NCBI GenBank assembly: GCA_025201845.1
Contig: MU603997.1
Coordinates: 1-64,000, forward strand
DNA length: 64,000 bases
From: Martensiomyces pterosporus
Taxonomy: Eukaryota; Kickxellomycota; Kickxellomycetes; Kickxellales; Kickxellaceae
Direction of reading: 5' to 3'
The notes under the pieces are model-generated. The model did no database searches and was not told where the DNA came from. It saw only the letters and a list, made by a program, of their open reading frames with translations. The position numbers were made by a program, and so were the translations under genes. Shown piece after piece: positions 47,201 to 56,613 of this stretch (positions are counted from its first letter, which is position 1; each line of letters begins with the position of its first letter).

Positions 47201-48150
47201 TCGAGGCGCACCTAGTCAGCCATGCCGAGCTGTTTCTGGCGCTGTGCACGCGGAATATGGACCTGTTTTCAGAGATATTCGACATATTCGTGGCGAGTCC
47301 ACCGCTGGTGCAGGCAATTATTCAACGCATCATTAAGCCGCTTGTACGCTCGACTGCACGGACGCCGGCAAAATTCATACCGGCTCTTGAGCGGTTCCCC
47401 AAGGGCGCAGAGAATTTTGCGCTACGCGTGATTATCCTTCTTACGCTCGACGTTGCCCCATCGCCAGAGCTCGTTCAGACGGTTCTCAATCTGTTTGACC
47501 AGCGCGGGCTGGGTGCTCAGTTCCTGGTAGTGGTCGCCAATGGGATGGAGAAGGACGAAATCCAAAAGCGACTCCCAGCGGTCCTCGGGTTGCTCGACGG
47601 CACTGAGGCACAGCGTGGCCTTGTGAGAGAGTGCTTCAGCCGGTTGATGCGCCCGTATGGAGGGCGACCGAGCCGCCTAAGCCCCACGCAGCTTCTAATT
47701 ATGCTGCACGATGACCTGGGCGTTGGAGCCGAGAGGACGATGGAGGCTATCCAAGTCTGCGTGGACATGGACAAGGTGTTTACGCCGCAGATTCTCGCTG
47801 CAGCGCTGAAGATGATGGTTGAAATGCCGGACGTGCCGCCGCTTGTGATGCGCACTGCCGAGCTCTGCCATCGGCGGAACCGCAGCATCACTGGGCTGAT
47901 CATTGGCCTGCTGTCGAATCTGGTTGCACGCAAGGTGTGGGAGATGAACGGGGTGTTTGAAGGATTCGCCAAGTGCTGTCTGAGCCTGGTGCCAGCAACG
48001 CTCAGCCTGATGCTTTCGATGCCTGCCGAGCCATTGAAGCAGATGGTCAGCATGGAGCCCAGCCTCACTGCACATTTGCACGAGTATGTGCAGAAGATGC
48101 CCGAGAGCAAGCGTGAGAGGTTCAAATGGCTTATAGGCGCCAGTGGCTGA
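44236..48150 (+). CDS. SYMPK: Symplekin/Pta1, scaffold of the mRNA 3'-end processing complex
   Basis: 1304 residues in one exon. The N-terminal region is HEAT-like: LDHLVDFVRANPTLLFSEYFD, AERTLKDMEHTPVQIVRRSIQALTRFWPQLYS, and SFITAIINSVVYLMNLRPQFVDLLLGPLMGW match symplekin, with the segment that contacts Ssu72. The middle is low-complexity: poly-Gln (45361-45403), Pro-rich and acidic runs. The C-terminal half has the symplekin C domain: FSEIFDIFVASPPLVQAIIQRIIKPLVRS, KFIPALERFPKGAENFALRVI, FSRLMRPYGGRPSRLSPTQLLIMLH. Symplekin holds together CPSF and CstF for cleavage and polyadenylation and for histone mRNA ends. Length is like human symplekin (1274). Confidence 0.93.
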   Translation: MASEADAQASKHAQELYDLAVSESPLNRTQLDHLVDFVRANPTLLFSEYFDKGYNATEVAVGAWHGHAGPQENDESIAFLSTLGSWGWAVMEDTVCLKPPTKQLFKTKYPQLIDRFLNIAERTLKDMEHTPVQIVRRSIQALTRFWPQLYSLCIDDDDGDEVMWSRPFENMRRLASSVHQIAQQSDDPAMLVHLVKFLEVEATIFSPVPANGASKQGAVGIDQCPDPHPYLARAQLEDWGSSARQLLMTLLPSSDTPRLFNTSFITAIINSVVYLMNLRPQFVDLLLGPLMGWYEAANSSHPMMSPSQSTIINKTLRISLFQLYRRPYMGAHIEPLENAMDSLSGPEWVAWQARQARIKEREERQRAKERSRMSRQQQQQLQQQQSQQEQGRRQRPSRWVPAKEDEEDEESMADQPAPLLPGASSGFAGVPPPPPPPPLPANLEAMLEILNKNKLASRLMPPGPGEERGQKRPGPSPAHAGEDEDEDEDEEQQFRMLEESAKRVKLDSGDAAAPPLEQPASVPAATHDARLADTATATTGPPQTAADAEMEEEIRAALHSGPFELPPAEDMTPETCSVQIQQALERVVAGSKAIRRLIETKNMQSLDVSSRGMLSPAQHQEHQLQQHRDITESGVRKVLPNGQSTNAGILEDSMLMLVRLISNCYILCSGADQAYDARPAMGPDSSWSRIHSCVESVLDYILEAPRTHYGLAQLLLYEMWLAVVIADPEMKQVPEQAGSEYSALSLYLNWCQRIFGRIVECSAEHVLAQEKAQVVPDSAPGGTETTGGPLASGGVLAGGSSGAGVPLPQQHQQKQGDRLMLDFIIDVPYLAPQLLRKLQGYLSDPRTALAGIATLKDAIALRPPLLKEGLEILLTYSAHPQKETRTACILAVKKYYINSPFSSLIEKLAKTAIKSGVADAASRTKELEASVAAAAAAVREKAAAPGAAQAAEEGGASKQQQAEGESGSDAQHDPRAEILAMRKNGEAEIEAHLVSHAELFLALCTRNMDLFSEIFDIFVASPPLVQAIIQRIIKPLVRSTARTPAKFIPALERFPKGAENFALRVIILLTLDVAPSPELVQTVLNLFDQRGLGAQFLVVVANGMEKDEIQKRLPAVLGLLDGTEAQRGLVRECFSRLMRPYGGRPSRLSPTQLLIMLHDDLGVGAERTMEAIQVCVDMDKVFTPQILAAALKMMVEMPDVPPLVMRTAELCHRRNRSITGLIIGLLSNLVARKVWEMNGVFEGFAKCCLSLVPATLSLMLSMPAEPLKQMVSMEPSLTAHLHEYVQKMPESKRERFKWLIGASG
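45361..45403 (+). repeat. CAG-rich poly-Gln tract in symplekin
   Basis: About 14 CAG triplets with TTG, TCG and GAG interruptions encode a Gln-rich stretch in the disordered middle of symplekin. A candidate for length variation. Confidence 0.9.
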
Positions 48151-50043
48151 TAGCAAAGCACGTCTCTGTACAACAGCAGCAAGATTGTGCTGGCCATCCT
48201 TGTGCGTTTTGTGTGAGTGCACATGCTTTCGTGCTGGTGCTGCCTCTCCGTAGGGGTTTCCCAGCTAAAATTTCGCGTTGGTGTTGCTGTTGCTGTTTTT
48301 ATAGCTGCTGCTAATGTAATTTTTCATTTTACTACCTTTACCAACCATGGCTGCCTCCAAGCCCTTCAGCAGGCGAGCGCCTGTGCTCTACCTGCTTGCT
48401 GTCGCCTTGTAGCTATAGACCACTAGCGCCTGTCTGCTGACAATGCATCGGAATGAGCAGCTGGCCTTGTTGTTTTTAGCGAGTGAAACCACAATCGATA
48501 TGCTCTGCCAAATCCGGGCATGTGACGTATTTGTGCATGAATGATCGACGGTCCAGACAGTCCGGTCAGTTCAGCCCGCGAATAGCACAAACAGCGATGC
48601 TTTAGGTTTATGTGTAGGACCACATGTTAAGGTAGCAACTGGCACTGGAGCACCAGCCGTATAGTAGCAGCATGCTTCTCGTTTATACATCAAAACAGTC
48701 CTTTTTTGCCGTAGCGATCCCGTGCAAGGAACAGAGTGCGGCCAATAGCGTTTGCAGCGTGTGCATGGTGCTAGCGCACGTAGTGGGCATCCACCAAGCG
48801 AGAAAGCCGCTGCTGACTGGTCTTGGCAGGAAGGCGTGTGCGTGCGTGAGGGTAGGCGCCATTAATCAAACCGCTCAGTCGCTTTTCATCTCGCGTTTCC
48901 CAGCAAAGCACGAGCTCGTTTGGCGATCCGTCAACAAATGTGGCCAGAGGCACTCGGATAGAAGGGCAGTAGCAGCATGAATGCGCACAAAGAGGCATCC
49001 GCATGTGGACACGGATGAAAATGTTTGTTAGCAGCAGGAGGCGTAATCAACCACCAAGGCACCGTGCAAACGGTGGATACTGCCAAGAGGCTATATGGAC
49101 ACCTGTATATATGCGCTTCCGTGTCTACGCCTGTGGGCAGGCGGATGAGTCTAAAAATAGCTGCGTGGGAGGTGCTGGTCAGACTGCATTATTAGCTCGT
49201 GCCAGGTTTAGACAGCCTTTGTGTGCAAAGGGGCTGGGGCGTATATACATAGGTGTGGGGGTGCGCGTCTGAGGGCGGCGAGATTTCAAGCAAAAAAAGA
49301 ACAGCGGCGATCGCTCGAGTCAGCTCTGTTGACGTCTGCCAGAGCGCTTTTTTTTTTTTTTAGGAGTGCAGAAGGCTGGCGGGTGCAGCAGCCAATTGCG
49401 TTACGCCTGGTTTTTCATTCTCAAGCGCACGGCCAACGTTTGCGTAGCAAGACCAGCGCCAGAGGCACCCAGACTCCGTGGTGCATTTGCTACGGCTTTG
49501 TGTGCATTTTTGTGCGCTGGCGAGCAGGCGGTTTGCTGGCTTGGGCGTCATTTCCCGGTTCTGGGGACGCCTTGCTCGCGTCTCTCCCCAAAACGCCCGC
49601 TCGTAGGCAGACAGCACACAGCAGCAAACCCAACGCGCCGCTTGCCAGTTGGGTGGGAGGGGAGGGTGTTCGGGCGGCTTCAAACCCCTCCCCTCTCGCT
49701 TGTTCAGCCTTCCGGGTCAATTGAATATAATAGCAGACTTGCACCTCCTTCGCCCGGCTTCTGCTCCTTTTCCCTTTCCTCTTTCACTCTCCCATCTCTC
49801 AGCTTGCCTTGCATTTCATTTTTGTGCCGCCTCCCCGCCACTTCTCTTTCCTTTTCACGCCTGCCCGTGCGCACCGCTTTCAGCAGACAAAGGTCCATCT
49901 CTTCGCGTTGACGCGGACTGTCTTGGCCTGCTGGAAACAGATAATTGCATTTATCCTTATACAAGTACTTATACAAGCACGTGTACGCACGCGCAAGCGC
50001 TTCGCACCCCCGCCCCTTCACACACCCTCCTCTTTTTCCAAGC
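48151..50043. other. 1.9-kb gene-free stretch upstream of the LPMO-like gene
   Basis: No frame here is protein-like. The proximal part is the LPMO promoter: a T13 run at 49350-49362, TATAAT in GAATATAATAGC (49726-49731), then a strongly pyrimidine-rich leader (about 49745-49860) and a CACGTG at 49978-49983. A 21-codon frame in a good start context (48347-48412) encodes a hydrophobic peptide but ends in TAG without a splice donor. The long non-coding upstream region suggests complex regulation of the secreted protein (inference). Confidence 0.5.
49726..49731 (+). promoter_or_regulatory. TATA-like box of the LPMO-like gene
   Basis: TATAAT in a GAATATAATAGC context, followed about 25 bases on by CT-rich initiator sequence, 318 bases upstream of the ATG at 50044. 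Confidence 0.45.
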
Positions 50044-51150
50044 ATGCCGTCAATTATCAGCAAGCTGGCTGCTATTTGCGCCGTAGCGACATCTGTGCTG
50101 GCTCACAGCTGGGTCGACTGCGTCAAATACGACCCCATCAACAAGACCTGCCTTGGATACCCGCGCGGCTACCCTGGCCGCCAAGATGTCAACATCAACA
50201 CCGAGTACACATACCTGTTCAGCGGCTCGCCAGCCCACCAGGCCATGTGCAACACCATGCAGCAGTCCGGCGTTTCGTACTCGGCAAAGTTCCCCATGGC
50301 CACTGCGCAGCCCGGCGAGACCATTTACACCACCTGGGAGGAGAACGGCCACCTGAACAACGCCAGCCCAACCGAAATCAAGGTCCTGTACTACTCGGAC
50401 GCGAGCAAGGAGTTCATGGATGTCACCGAGAAAGACACGGCCAAGGTCGCGGGCACCATGAAGTTTGCCACCGATGGCAACTGCTACAAGCCCAACGACC
50501 CCAACTCTGTGTGCTTCGGCAGCTGGACTGTTCCCGAAGACCTGCAGCCCGGAAAGGTCTACCACTTTGTGTGGTTCTGGTACTTCAACGCCAACCCGGC
50601 GGGGCAGTGGTACACCACCTGCTTCGACGTCATGGTCGCCGACCAGTCGCATGTCGTCAGCGGCTCGAGCAACCTTGCCTCCCTCTTGGGCAGGGGTGAG
50701 CCTTCGCTGGACTACGCCTGGGGCGTCACCAGCAAGATCACTGCTCAGATTAACGATGTCTCCCGCCTTAACAGCGGCAACAGCACTGGCAGCAACCAGG
50801 AAATCGCCGTCGTCCCGCATGCCGCTGCTTCCTCGGCTGCCTCGGCTGCTGCTGCTCCCTCTCCCGCAACAAGCTCTGTGTATTTGCCGACTGGCGACAG
50901 TGGCCGTAATCCCGACCCAGCAACTGCCGCTCCAGCTCCAATCCCCGCTGCCCCGACCCAGCCAGTCTCCTCGGCTCCTGCTCCTATGCCAGCGGCTCCC
51001 ACCACTACTCTGGCGCCCGCCTCTGCTGCCTCTGCCGCCTCTGCCGCTCCCGCCCCTGCACCAGCTAGCGACACCATCTACACAATTCCCAACCCACTGA
51101 AGCCTAACAGCACGCTCAAGTGCCGTCGCAGGCGCCGCCCGGCGCACTAA
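50044..51150 (+). CDS. Secreted LPMO-like copper protein with Ala/Pro stalk
   Basis: 368 residues. Signal peptide 1-20 ending LA, so the mature protein begins with His21 in HSWVDC, as needed for a copper histidine brace. A second histidine, His103 in EENGH, and Tyr190 in QWYTTCFDVMV fit the other two copper positions; HFVWFWYFNANPAG precedes the Tyr. The HSWV start, YPRG, ENGH and YTTC blocks resemble a widespread fungal family of lytic polysaccharide monooxygenase-like proteins; I cannot assign an AA number. After about residue 205 comes an Ala/Pro/Ser/Thr-rich stalk, then YTIPNPLKPNSTLKC and an Arg-rich end. Substrate unknown. The long 5' region suggests regulated expression. The ATG at 50044 opens the signal peptide. 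Confidence 0.72.
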   Translation: MPSIISKLAAICAVATSVLAHSWVDCVKYDPINKTCLGYPRGYPGRQDVNINTEYTYLFSGSPAHQAMCNTMQQSGVSYSAKFPMATAQPGETIYTTWEENGHLNNASPTEIKVLYYSDASKEFMDVTEKDTAKVAGTMKFATDGNCYKPNDPNSVCFGSWTVPEDLQPGKVYHFVWFWYFNANPAGQWYTTCFDVMVADQSHVVSGSSNLASLLGRGEPSLDYAWGVTSKITAQINDVSRLNSGNSTGSNQEIAVVPHAAASSAASAAAAPSPATSSVYLPTGDSGRNPDPATAAPAPIPAAPTQPVSSAPAPMPAAPTTTLAPASAASAASAAPAPAPASDTIYTIPNPLKPNSTLKCRRRRRPAH

Positions 51151-51398
51151 AGCCGGCTCCCATGCTTCCTGAGCGATTTTCTGTGCAGTAGATAGATTTG
51201 CGTGTCCGATATAGCTAGCGTCTCACTCTCCTCATTCCCTGCGTTATTCTTTCCATTCCTTCTTATGAACCCAAAGGCTGCCAAGCTGTACCCCACATTT
51301 GCAGATTAGCGTGGCTCTGTCGTCAGCTGGTGTCGGGGAAGAAGGCATGTTTAGCAGTTGAAACCAAAGAAAAAAAGCTGTGGACTCGGCCGCTGTCA

Positions 51399-52473
51399 TT
51401 ACTTCTTGTAGTCCTTGGGGCCAAGCATGTTCTCCGGACGCACCCACTGGTCAAACTGCTCCTCGTTGAGCGAACCAAGTGCAATCGCTGCCTCCTTCAG
51501 AGTGGTGCCCTCCTTGTGAGCCTTCTTGGCAGCCGCAGCGGCGTTGTCGTAGCCAATGTAGGGGTTCAGAGCAGTGACAAGCATAAGCGACTCGTGGAGC
51601 AGCTTGTTGATGCGCTCTCTGTTCGCGTGGATGCCAGCAACGCAGTTCTTGCGGAAGGAGACGCTGCCGTCAGCCAAAAGACGCACCGAGTGAAGAACGT
51701 TGTAGATCATCATGGGCTTGAACACGTTCAGCTCAAAGTGCCCGTTGGCTCCGCCGACAGTCACCGCAGTGTGGTTGCCCATCACCTGGGCGCAGAGCAT
51801 CGTCATCGACTCGCACTGAGTGGGGTTGACCTTGCCAGGCATGATCGACGATCCAGGCTCGTTCTCGGGGAGCTGGAGCTCGCCCAGGCCGCAGCGGGGG
51901 CCGCTGCCGAGAAGGCGGATGTCGCTGGCAATCTTGAACAGAGACACAGCGATGGTGTTCAGCGCCCCCGAGGCCTCAACCAGAGCATCGTGCGCAGCGA
52001 GGGCCTCGAACTTGTTGGGGGCCGAGGTGAACTTGTATCCAGAGATGTTGGAGATCTCCTCTGCCATGCGCTGGTCGAATCCGGTGTAGGTGTTCAGTCC
52101 GGTGCCGACGGCTGTGCCACCGATGGCCAGCTGCGAGAGGCGGGGAAGGACAGCCTCGATGCGGTCGATCGCGTTGGTGAGCATCTGGGTGTATCCCGAA
52201 AACTCCTGGCCAAGGGTCAGAGGGGTGGCGTCCTGGAGGTGGGTGCGGCCAATCTTGATGATGTCGGCAAACTCCTCCTGCTTCTTCTGGAACGCATCGC
52301 GAAGGTCCCTCAGAGCCGGGATAAGGCGGCGGTTGATTTCTGTCACAGCAGCGATGTGCATGGCTGTGGGGAAGGTGTCGTTGGACGACTGGCTCTTGTT
52401 GACGTGGTCGTTGGGGTGGACGGGCTTCTTCGACCCAAGCTCGCCACCAAGGATCTCGATGGCGCGGTTGGCA

Positions 52474-52508
<35 letters not shown>

Positions 52509-53306
52509 CGAGCCAGTCTGCCAAACAACAAGGGGGAAGTGGTCCATGAGCTTGCCGTCAATCACCTCCTGGGCTGCCTGCTGAATGGCATCGCTGGCAG
52601 TGGCATCAAGACCAAAGTCGCGGTTGACGGTAGCAGCAGCCTTCTTCAAGACGCCCATGGCCTTGATGACGGCATCGGGCATGCGGTCGGTGTCGGCGCA
52701 GATGTCAAAGTTCATCTTGGAGCGAGCGGTCTGGCACCCGTAGTACTTGTCAGCCGGAACCTCGAGCTCGCCCATGGTGTCGCGCTCGAGACGCACCTTC
52801 TACAGAGCAGATCAAGTTAGAGAAAGAGGAAAAGCGCGTGGGCAGGGTTAGCACAATATGCAGGCATGTTGCAGTCACCAGAAGCGGGGCTTTTGTTGGT
52901 TGGGGCTCCCCCTCCTTATCTGGCCAGCTGGCTGCTGTAGAGACGCTTTACCGAGAACTGGGATGCAGAGGCAGAAAACGCGCGAGCGGCTCCCGAGGAG
53001 GTCGTCAGCTTAGAGGACGCTTGGGCGCCAGAGAGGATGGCCTGGCGGAGCTAAGTCGGCGAGAAGTCGAGCAGGCGGCGAGGATGGAGGAGGGCAGCGT
53101 GCGTCGGTGGTAGGTGAAGTGCGTGGTTGCATGGTTTAGTATGAGTAGCCTTCAGAGCGATAGCTGGCTGTTTCTTGGCTCCATTTTGCCAGTGCTGCAA
53201 AGTCTTTGGGTGCTGTTTGCACCTCTTTTATTATTATTATTAAAAAAGAGGCAGCTGCTACTCCACTTACCGCGCCGTTCTTGAGAGCTGGTCTGATGGA
53301 AGCCAT
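51399..53306 (-). CDS. FUM1: Fumarate hydratase, class II
   Basis: Two exons: complement(53271..53306), twelve codons, and complement(51399..52799), joined in phase 0 over a 471-base GTAAGT...TGTAG intron; 478 residues. Family blocks: [59 protein letters not shown], and the signature [15 protein letters not shown] at about 327-341. It interconverts fumarate and malate in the TCA cycle. The N-terminus is short ([12 protein letters not shown] before the core) and an in-frame stop lies upstream, so no long mitochondrial presequence is encoded in this model. Localisation to the cytosol, or an alternative first exon for mitochondria, cannot be decided here. Confidence 0.95.
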
Positions 53307-53797
53307 GGCTTGGAGAGCAGGAAGCGAGTAGCGTGTGGGAAGGGGAGAGTAGCCTCACAAATGGCTGGTTGCTAATAGAAGGGTGGTAAGGCAAAGAGAA
53401 GAGAGAGCAGGCTGAGGGGCTGCCTGCCTTTCCCTGGTGGCCCTTGCTCGCCAGCACATGCGCGCTGCTGCCTGTTGGTTATCAGGCCCACCTGGCCTTC
53501 AATGTCCCCTGGCCCCGATCCACGCAAACCCTCCGACGTCTCCGAGTCGCTCTTTGTGCACACACGATGTCGATAAGGCTTCCGCGATGAGCCGATTACC
53601 AGAGAGGATCAAGAGCAGGCGGGCTTCCGCATGCACAGCGGCTGATGGCGAGCAAAAAAGGCAGCCAGCCCATTTTTGTTAGCGGTGCCGCATGTTCTCG
53701 CTCTGCAGATTTGCTGCCCGTTTTCTGCTTGCCATTTCAACTCCTGCATTTGCCTCAAGCACAGCAGCCGCTGCAACACATACGCACAGACGCGCCG
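53307..53797. other. Divergent promoter, fumarase / CMC1-type gene
   Basis: 491 bases. The frame of the CMC1-type gene extends upstream to an ATG at 53645, adding 51 hydrophobic residues not expected in the family. No RNA or repeat is seen. Confidence 0.4.
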
Positions 53798-54154
53798 ATG
53801 GACCCCGAGGAGATAGAGCGGCTAAAGACGCCTGGGCCGCCAGTGGAGGCGCCGGAATTGTCGCCTAGCCTTCGCCTGGCGTCGCTTACGCGGCGAGAGG
53901 AAAACACAGTTATTGACATGCGGCGGAAGCACGCGTATGCTCGGTGCGCCGAGGCCATGCGCCTGTTCTCAGAATGCAGCTCAAAGTACACCATTGGCGT
54001 TGTATGGAACTGCAAGGTGCAGAAGGAAATCATGAACGAGTGCCTGCGCCGCGCGAACACCGTCGACGATATGGACCGCGCCCGGTCGATCTACGTGCAC
54101 GAGAAGCAGCTCCACATGAAGGAAAAGGAGAACAAGCCACGCACGCTTATTTAG
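53798..54154 (+). CDS. CMC1: Twin CX9C protein, CMC1 family (cytochrome c oxidase assembly)
   Basis: 118 residues with an exact twin CX9C motif: Cys50-x9-Cys60 and Cys72-x9-Cys82, the coiled helix-coiled helix fold imported into the mitochondrial intermembrane space by Mia40. An N-terminal acidic/Pro-rich arm, then REENTVIDMRRKHAYARC before the first pair, and a Lys/Glu-rich C-terminal helix. Cmc1 family proteins assist Cox1 maturation in complex IV assembly. The ATG at 53798 is taken for the typical 110-120-residue length; an ATG at 53645 would add an unusual hydrophobic segment. Assignment to CMC1 versus the near relative CMC2 is by length and motif only. Confidence 0.75.
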   Translation: MDPEEIERLKTPGPPVEAPELSPSLRLASLTRREENTVIDMRRKHAYARCAEAMRLFSECSSKYTIGVVWNCKVQKEIMNECLRRANTVDDMDRARSIYVHEKQLHMKEKENKPRTLI

Positions 54155-54318
54155 AGCCCTTGCCGCGTTCTCTTGCTGCCACACTCGCCTACAGTATCCT
54201 CTTTACACAAAAAAGCGGTGCATGTGGGTGCCATATTTCCGCATCGCCATCAAACAAGTTCAAATTCCAAAAAAAAAAAAAAAAACTAAACACAGCGACA
54301 GAAAAGTGTTTGGCGTAG

Positions 54319-56532
54319 TTGCTTTACTTGAGGTTATTGAAATCCACACACATGTGCGCAAAGCGGCACAAAAGCCAGGAAGGCGCAGTCGATCGGCGAG
54401 AGTATCTGCCGACTGGTGAGCGGATCAGTGCGGCGCCGACGCGAGAATCAGAGCGCTCAAAGAGGATCGATGGCGGTCGCGGTGTGGCCGGAGCTGAAGC
54501 TGGAGCGGGATTTATACGCAGCTACTACAGCGATGCCACCACAGCTGGCTATAATGCGGGGCAGATGCACACGTGTGAGCTGAGGCGCCGGCTACCGGTG
54601 TTCAAGCATCGGATGAAGATATTGTACGCGCTGGAAAAGTACCGCACATTGGTCGTCGTTGGCGAGCCAGGTTCGGGCAAGTCGACGCAGCTGCCGCAGT
54701 ATCTATATGAGGCTGGGTGGGCTGCTGACAACAAGACCATTGGGTGCACGCAGCCGAGAAGCATCGCTGCAGCAATGCTCGCGCAGCGCGTATCTGAGGA
54801 GATGGGCGTCGATCTGGGCACAGCAGTGGGGTATTCGGTCAGGTTCTCCAACGCATGCAGCCGAGAAGCAACGCGCATAAAGTATCTTACCGACGGAACT
54901 CTGATACGCGAGTGTCTGGCTGATCCCCTGCTGAGCGAGTACTCGGTTGTTGTTGTCGATGAGGCTCAAGATCGCAGTCTCGCTACAGACACGCTCCTTG
55001 CCCTGCTAAAGAAGATCCAGCAAAAGCGCAGCGACTTTCGAGTCATCGTTTCCTCAGCTTCGATAGATGCCGGGCGATTCAAGGATTACTTTGAGTCCAA
55101 TGTGGCTGCAAGCTGGTCGCCACAGGATAGCGCGGCCACAATAGTGTCAATCTCCGGAAGGCAGTTTCCTGTTGACACCCACTACCTCAACGCACCATGC
55201 GAAGACTACTTGGTGGCTGCCGTGGAGACGGTGCTCAGCATCCACAAGAACGAGGCCGCAGGAGACATTTTGGTGTTCCTGCCAGGAAAAGATGACATTG
55301 ACGCTGCGATAGCGAGCCTTGAGGAATGCGCCAGCGCAGGCCGCAGCTCCCTTGCTATCCTTCCCGCCCCGCTCTATGCTGGTCTCTCGACAGAAGGGCA
55401 GCAGCTGGTCTTTGATCCAGCACCGCATGGGATGCGAAAGGTGGTTTTGGCAACAAACGTCGCCGAGACGTCAGTGACTTTGGACGGCATCGCTTATGTG
55501 GTGGACTGTGGGTTTGCCAAGCAGCGAGTATTTGATCCTGCATGCGGCATTGACAGATTGGCGACTCTTCCCATCTCTAAATCCTCAGCAAAGCAGCGGG
55601 CAGGAAGGGCAGGGAGAACGCAGCCTGGCAAAGTCTACAGGCTTTACACGCATGCTGCGTTCAGCTCCAGCGTGTTTCCTGACCACAGCGTCCCCGAGGT
55701 GTGCAGGCTCTCGCTGGCGTCTATGCTCCTCACGCTGAAGGCACTGGGTGTTGGCAACCTGGTGCGGTTCGACTATTTCCAGCCTCCACCACCGGCGCTT
55801 CTGTCGCATGGGCTGGAAATGCTTGCCAGTCTGGGAGCCATTAGCCCGCAAACAGGAGTGCTCACACCGGCATTTGGGCTGTATTTAGCAGAGCTTCCGC
55901 TGGAGCCTGCGCTCGGCGCATGTCTGCTGAACAGCGCGCGGCAATACAGCTGCGCCAAGGAGGCCGTTGCTGCAGTGTCGATGATATCCGTTGGGAACCC
56001 GTTTGTTGTCCCAAGCAGCCAGCGTGCCGAGGCAGCGGAGGACAGGCGTAGTTTTGTGGTCCAAGAGGGCGATGTCTTGACACTCGTCAATGCCTTGCTT
56101 GCGTACCAGAGTGTCCCAGCCCGGCGCAGAAGCCAATGGTGCCGTCTGCACTTCCTGAACCCTAGAACCATGGATCAAGCAGACCGCATCAGCAGACAGC
56201 TTCAGGGGTACATCGTCAAAATGGGATACCAAAATGTGCACAGCTCGTGTGGCCGCGACTTTGCGCTGCTTCAGAAATGCCTGGTGTCTGGGTTCTTTGC
56301 CAATGCCGCAAAGCTAGAGCCACATGGTGCATACCAACTCCTCAGAGACGGCGGCAGTGGTGTCCTGGTGCACGCACACCCGACGTCGGTCTTCTTCTCA
56401 GAGAGTGCCAAGCCCCAGTATGTCGTCTTTGCTGAGGCCATGGATACCACAAAGGTGTACATGAGGAACATAACCGCCATTGATCCAGGCTGGCTCTCTG
56501 AGATAGCCCCACACTACTACTCAATAAAGTGA
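54319..56532 (+). CDS. DHX35: DEAH-box RNA helicase, DHX35-like, with DEAQ in motif II
   Basis: 737 residues, single exon. Motif I is GEPGSGKST (115-123, Lys121); Ia TQPRS; motif II reads V-V-D214-E-A-Q217-D, Gln in place of the His of DEAH; motif III is S246-A-S248 instead of SAT; motif V ATNVAETSVTLDGIAYVVDCG; motif VI QRAGRAGR (426-433). A helicase-associated and OB-fold region follows, ending TTKVYMRNITAIDPGWLSEIAPHYYS, matching DHX35, a spliceosomal helicase found in catalytic complex C. The family identity is clear from the whole; the motif II change is unusual. N-terminal start is uncertain: ATG 54319 or 54352. An A16 run lies at 54269-54284 upstream. Confidence 0.88.
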   Translation: MLYLRLLKSTHMCAKRHKSQEGAVDRREYLPTGERISAAPTRESERSKRIDGGRGVAGAEAGAGFIRSYYSDATTAGYNAGQMHTCELRRRLPVFKHRMKILYALEKYRTLVVVGEPGSGKSTQLPQYLYEAGWAADNKTIGCTQPRSIAAAMLAQRVSEEMGVDLGTAVGYSVRFSNACSREATRIKYLTDGTLIRECLADPLLSEYSVVVVDEAQDRSLATDTLLALLKKIQQKRSDFRVIVSSASIDAGRFKDYFESNVAASWSPQDSAATIVSISGRQFPVDTHYLNAPCEDYLVAAVETVLSIHKNEAAGDILVFLPGKDDIDAAIASLEECASAGRSSLAILPAPLYAGLSTEGQQLVFDPAPHGMRKVVLATNVAETSVTLDGIAYVVDCGFAKQRVFDPACGIDRLATLPISKSSAKQRAGRAGRTQPGKVYRLYTHAAFSSSVFPDHSVPEVCRLSLASMLLTLKALGVGNLVRFDYFQPPPPALLSHGLEMLASLGAISPQTGVLTPAFGLYLAELPLEPALGACLLNSARQYSCAKEAVAAVSMISVGNPFVVPSSQRAEAAEDRRSFVVQEGDVLTLVNALLAYQSVPARRRSQWCRLHFLNPRTMDQADRISRQLQGYIVKMGYQNVHSSCGRDFALLQKCLVSGFFANAAKLEPHGAYQLLRDGGSGVLVHAHPTSVFFSESAKPQYVVFAEAMDTTKVYMRNITAIDPGWLSEIAPHYYSIK

Positions 56533-56613
56533 GCAAACCGGTCTGGGTCCTCAATACAAACAAACATGTGTATTGCGTGTGTAAGGAGAAGAGGGGGCAC
56601 TAGCAACGCGCAA

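Noticed and set aside
48347..48412. 21-codon frame in a strong start context encoding a basic-hydrophobic peptide
   Set aside because: Looks like the start of a signal peptide, but it ends in TAG with no donor nearby and no continuing exon was found.
50050..51147. 365-codon minus-strand frame over the LPMO-like gene
   Set aside because: Antisense shadow; the Gly/Ser/Arg runs mirror the Ala/Pro stalk.
51330..52820. 496-codon plus-strand frame across fumarase
   Set aside because: Antisense shadow of the codon-biased fumarase exon, no family features.
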